Below are positions 61,321 through 64,000 of a DNA stretch of 64,000 bases, in pieces. Below the pieces are notes generated by a model that saw only the letters and a program-made list of their open reading frames with translations, was not told the origin of the DNA and did not search any database. Source of the stretch: Lewinellaceae bacterium (lineage in GTDB: Bacteria; Bacteroidota; Bacteroidia; Chitinophagales; Saprospiraceae); assembly GCA_016716135.1 (NCBI GenBank), contig JADJWX010000028.1, forward strand, positions 186,001-250,000. Reading direction: 5' to 3'. Each line of letters begins with the position of its first letter. The first letter of the stretch is position 1. The position numbers were made by a program, and so were the translations under genes.

Positions 61321-63285
61321 TCGCCGCACCGGACGACCCAGGGCATCCAAAAGTTCAAATCGGTACGCCGTTTTTCCGGCAGTTTGATCCAGATTGAACG
61401 TAACCAGATCAGTCGCAGGATTCGGGTACACGCGCAGCGGGGCGTTGCCGTTTTCAGGCGCATCCACCGAAACCAGAAGCAGCTGACTGCCGACCACATG
61501 CCGGGTGGTATTGGTCAGCACCGGCGCATTGAAATCGAAAAAGATGGCGGCGGAATTGTCGATCTGGGTACCGTCGGGGTTGTCTGCCGTTTGTTCAATG
61601 GCAAATTGCACAAAACCGTGCGAGGCAGGTTCGTTCACTGTGCTGTCGGGCAAGAGGATGTTGTCGAAGATAAACCGCAGGATATTGCCGGAACGCAGTT
61701 CCCAGCTGTACGGGTGGCTGGAAGCCCCCGGCCGCAGCGTGGCGGGGTCCAGGAACGCCGACAAGGTATCTACCAGCACCACCCGGAAGGCCGTATCGGT
61801 GCCCGTATTCTGGAAACGGATCATGTAGTTCAACGGTGTCGTTTTTTCGATCAACCGCCCGGCGCCTACACCTTTGGGCCGAGCCTGTTTGTCGTTCGGG
61901 TCGTAGGAAGCCGTGCTTTCGCGGCAATCCTGGGCAGTGAACGGGTTGCTCAAATTTGTCGGAAACTGGGTAACCATCCCTTGGGTAAAACCGCCGCAGC
62001 CTTCCACCGCCACGAAGGGCTGGCCACCGTAGGGGTACCCCGGCTCTTGATCAGCTTCCAGGCGAAAGGTCGCGCCATTGGCCTGGATGGGGTCTAGCGT
62101 CATGACTCCACCCGCTCCCAGATTGAATGAACCGGACGAGCGCATCAGGACATCTTCCACCACCACATAGTCCAGCGCCTGTATCATGGCCGCATTGCCG
62201 ATATTTTTAATTTTCAGGAAAATACTGTCGTTAACGCACGTTCCTTCAACCGTTATCTCGGCGCCCGACCACGGTTGTGTACCCAGGCAAAGGGTGTCCG
62301 GAAAGATGCCGGCCGTAGAACAATACGTGGTGCCCACAGGCGCATCGCAATCGGCCTGAAACCGGACCCAGAACCTACCCACCTGCCCTGCAGCCAGGTT
62401 GCCGGTTTCAAACCGGTAGCTGTTGTTGCCCAGGTCTGTTTCCGGAAGTTCGCTGCTTTCGAACGCCAGCCCCGGAGCGAGGGTAAGCTCAACATGTGTA
62501 TCGGAAATTGGAAATGTACTGGCATTTATGTACGTAACATGGTACAGGTTGGAAAAGCAGGGCCGGATAGCCCAGGTAGCGAGGTCGACATACAGGAGCG
62601 GGCAAGCTTCAGAAAGGATTCCCGGCACTACAGTCAGCGTTCCCCAGCAAAGGTTCCCGGTACTGGTTTCCCGCACCGACAAAAGCTGTGTACCAATGTC
62701 GGCAGGCCCCAGGGTAATGCTGGGTTCAAAGTTGCCGCCCTGGCCGATGCGCACCATGTAGGTATCGTAGTTGCAATACGGGCCCCCTTCCAACACATCA
62801 AAAGCATCCAGGGTAGCCGTAAAGTTTGCGCCCAGGGCAATAACAATATTGTCGTTGCAAGCCAGTGCAGTGGCGGACTGGCAGGCCGATACCTCCAGGT
62901 TGGTGGTGCAATAGGCCGCGTTGCCCTGCTCGTCGACAGCCCACAACACAACCGGGTGGCTCCCGGCCTGCGTGGCCGCAAACTCCAGCTGCGTGGTTGC
63001 CGGCGGCGTGGCGGAGGGCGGCCCGGTTTCAATAAAAAATTGCAGAGTGTTGGAAGCGCTGCAATCGTCGAACGAACCGGCATCAAGGTCGGTTGCCACA
63101 ATTGTTCGGGATTCGCCCGGGGGGATATCAAGTTGCACGCCAGGCTGGCAAACTACAGTGGGTGGTATGGCATTGCCCGCGCATTGGGCATTTCCGGTTT
63201 GTACGGAGTTGATCAGGATGGCCGCGAGGAGCAACAGCACCGGGCTGATCCGGGAACGGGTTGGGATTGTAACAGACAATTTCAT
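61198..63285 (-). CDS. Secreted T9SS cargo protein with DUF7619-like region
   Basis: A 695-residue secreted protein, start at MKLSVTIPTRSRISPVLLLL (63285), which gives the signal peptide; the longer frame begins 66 bp upstream. Residues 50-140 are HYR-like (IVATDLDAGSFDDCSASN, VVLWAVDEQGNAAYC). The middle has Cys-containing beta domains. Residues about 470-610 match the Bacteroidota DUF7619 pattern: ASYDPNDKQARPKGVG, LNYMIRFQNTGTDTAF, GFVQFAIEQTADNPDGT, IFFDFNAPVLTNT. A T9SS sorting domain closes it (LRVYPNPATDLVTFN to GNWTGTVLVR). Its 3' end overlaps the remnant frame on the other strand. Role unknown. Confidence 0.85.
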   Translation of the reverse strand: MKLSVTIPTRSRISPVLLLLAAILINSVQTGNAQCAGNAIPPTVVCQPGVQLDIPPGESRTIVATDLDAGSFDDCSASNTLQFFIETGPPSATPPATTQLEFAATQAGSHPVVLWAVDEQGNAAYCTTNLEVSACQSATALACNDNIVIALGANFTATLDAFDVLEGGPYCNYDTYMVRIGQGGNFEPSITLGPADIGTQLLSVRETSTGNLCWGTLTVVPGILSEACPLLYVDLATWAIRPCFSNLYHVTYINASTFPISDTHVELTLAPGLAFESSELPETDLGNNSYRFETGNLAAGQVGRFWVRFQADCDAPVGTTYCSTAGIFPDTLCLGTQPWSGAEITVEGTCVNDSIFLKIKNIGNAAMIQALDYVVVEDVLMRSSGSFNLGAGGVMTLDPIQANGATFRLEADQEPGYPYGGQPFVAVEGCGGFTQGMVTQFPTNLSNPFTAQDCRESTASYDPNDKQARPKGVGAGRLIEKTTPLNYMIRFQNTGTDTAFRVVLVDTLSAFLDPATLRPGASSHPYSWELRSGNILRFIFDNILLPDSTVNEPASHGFVQFAIEQTADNPDGTQIDNSAAIFFDFNAPVLTNTTRHVVGSQLLLVSVDAPENGNAPLRVYPNPATDLVTFNLDQTAGKTAYRFELLDALGRPVRRLNDVNLPLALPCSGLPAGTYFFQLTETGGRGNWTGTVLVR

Positions 63286-63628
63286 TTCAAAGATTTTTAA
63301 AGTCAAGACGAAGATCAGGTGGAGAGGGTATGGATTACAGCATGCCCGCAACGGGCCGGCCGGATAACATTGGAAATATTTCCTGGTGCAAAAGTGTAGC
63401 GGAAAGGGTGGGATCGGAAAATCAAATTCCGGGGTTTATAGACCAAACATTGCAAGCGCATCGAATTGGCGGGAAGCTATTTTTGAAATATAAATTATTG
63501 ATTTTTAGAAATATGGAGAAAATATCAAATCGCCTGTTTTAAATTATTCCGTTATTTTTGTAGAGTAAAACACCGGCCTTCTCAAATAAGAATCTCGCGT
63601 TTTTTTGACAAAATCCTGCTGCTCGCTG
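63286..63628. other. 343-bp divergent intergenic region
   Basis: It holds a plus-strand -7 box TATTTTTG at 63553-63560 for the gene beginning at 63629 and a weaker minus-strand candidate near 63389-63398. The part around 63480-63560 is AT-rich. No gene, repeat or double AACAATA box is seen. Confidence 0.5.
63553..63560 (+). promoter_or_regulatory. -7 box of the gene cut by the window end
   Basis: TATTTTTG, 68 bp before the ATG at 63629. Confidence 0.5.
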
Positions 63629-64000
63629 ATGCAAAATAGCAATGTCATCCAACTCATCCGCTCGTTCAGCGCACAGGAATTGAAACATGCGCGCCGGTTT
63701 CTGGAGTCGCCTTACTTTAACCTCCGGACCGACCTTATCCAGCTTTTCGACCTGTTGTGCCAGGCCCGCAATCCCGATAAACAGGAATTGTGGTCGGCGC
63801 TCTTCCCCACTGAACCATTTGACGAAACCCGGTTTCGCCTGCTGCTCAGCTACCTTAACCGGCTTTTGGAAACCTTTCTGCAAACAGAAGCCCTCAAAAA
63901 CAAAACGATTCCGGACCGGTTCCAACTTGCCCGCTTGTACCGCCGGCGCGGATTGATGGGGCACTACGAGCGGCAAATGAGCGCGGCAGGCCGGGAACTG
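63629..64000 (+). CDS. Conserved helical hypothetical protein, cut by the window end
   Basis: The first 124 codons of a longer gene; no stop occurs before 64000. It begins MQNSNVIQLIRSFSAQELKH and continues with an all-helical, leucine-rich sequence (LIQLFDLLCQARNPDKQELW, LLLSYLNRLLETFLQTE). The scheme of a short opening motif, a SPYFN/KYL element and then paired helices recalls the 515-residue protein at 24428, and the two may be distant paralogs. There is no signal peptide. Function unknown. Confidence 0.65.
   Translation, partial: MQNSNVIQLIRSFSAQELKHARRFLESPYFNLRTDLIQLFDLLCQARNPDKQELWSALFPTEPFDETRFRLLLSYLNRLLETFLQTEALKNKTIPDRFQLARLYRRRGLMGHYERQMSAAGREL

Noticed and set aside
61384..63300. 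Long plus-strand frames opposite the T9SS cargo gene
   Set aside because: Antisense shadows without signal peptide or domain pattern. The minus-strand frame has signal peptide, DUF7619 pattern and sorting domain.

Overview
The window looks like a chromosomal segment of a Bacteroidota bacterium, most likely of the Saprospiraceae/Lewinella type (inference from gene content, not from a marker gene). Evidence: a SusC/SusD pair, a PorZ-like type IX secretion (T9SS) component, several secreted proteins ending in T9SS C-terminal sorting domains, hybrid two-component proteins with periplasmic propellers, and Bacteroidota -7 promoter boxes (TAnnTTTG) in front of many genes with almost no Shine-Dalgarno sequences. 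There is no rRNA, prophage, complete insertion sequence or CRISPR array. One tRNA (Lys, TTT) is present.

Layout. 0-7.3 kb: DUF4349 lipoprotein, an AAA kinase plus phosphotransferase pair, and a probable operon of a ThDP-dependent 2-hydroxyacyl-CoA-lyase-like enzyme, a family I CoA-transferase and a frameshifted epimerase. 7.3-11.1 kb: PorZ, NadD, RbfA and tRNA-Lys. 11.2-20.6 kb: a ThuA/sugar-dehydrogenase/cytochrome protein split by one frameshift, an FGE-like protein, a MITE-like element and SusD/SusC. 20.7-26.9 kb: oxidoreductase, CinA, LytTR regulator, an orphan RiPP-type precursor peptide and RecX. 26.9-43.1 kb: giant secreted adhesins around a DEAD-box helicase, an Avd-like four-helix protein, a frameshifted serine hydrolase, a GlxA-like gene lacking its HTH and a DUF2911 protein. 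43.1-53.6 kb: fructosamine-kinase-like protein and a dispersed phosphorelay (cytoplasmic REC-HK-REC-AraC protein, two propeller histidine kinases, a lone receiver). 53.8-61.3 kb: secreted BspA-like, lectin and LRR proteins. 61.2-64 kb: a T9SS cargo protein and the start of a gene cut by the window end.

The main finding is a regulatory module. Seven promoters (upstream of the genes at 33025, 46247, 49460, 53793, 56167, 58253 and 60250) share one rigid 63-bp architecture: two AACAATA boxes exactly 21 bp apart, then exactly 27 bp to a C/TACCTTTG-like -7 box, with no obvious -33 box. An eighth, half-degraded copy precedes a gene remnant at 61063. The architecture joins a sensor kinase and a response regulator to a set of secreted lectin, BspA and LRR proteins and to an Avd-like protein. 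The C-terminal AraC domain of the 44193-46175 product is the best local candidate for the activator, because AraC-family proteins classically bind direct repeats about 21 bp apart. Two of the output proteins combine an animal ALK/LTK-like glycine-rich region with a bulb-type mannose lectin; one of these adds a ricin-type beta-trefoil.

Four genes are interrupted by single-base frameshifts (about 6890, 13905, 34138 and 60315). Because these are each one base and several lie in short homopolymers, sequencing or assembly indels are as likely as real mutations.
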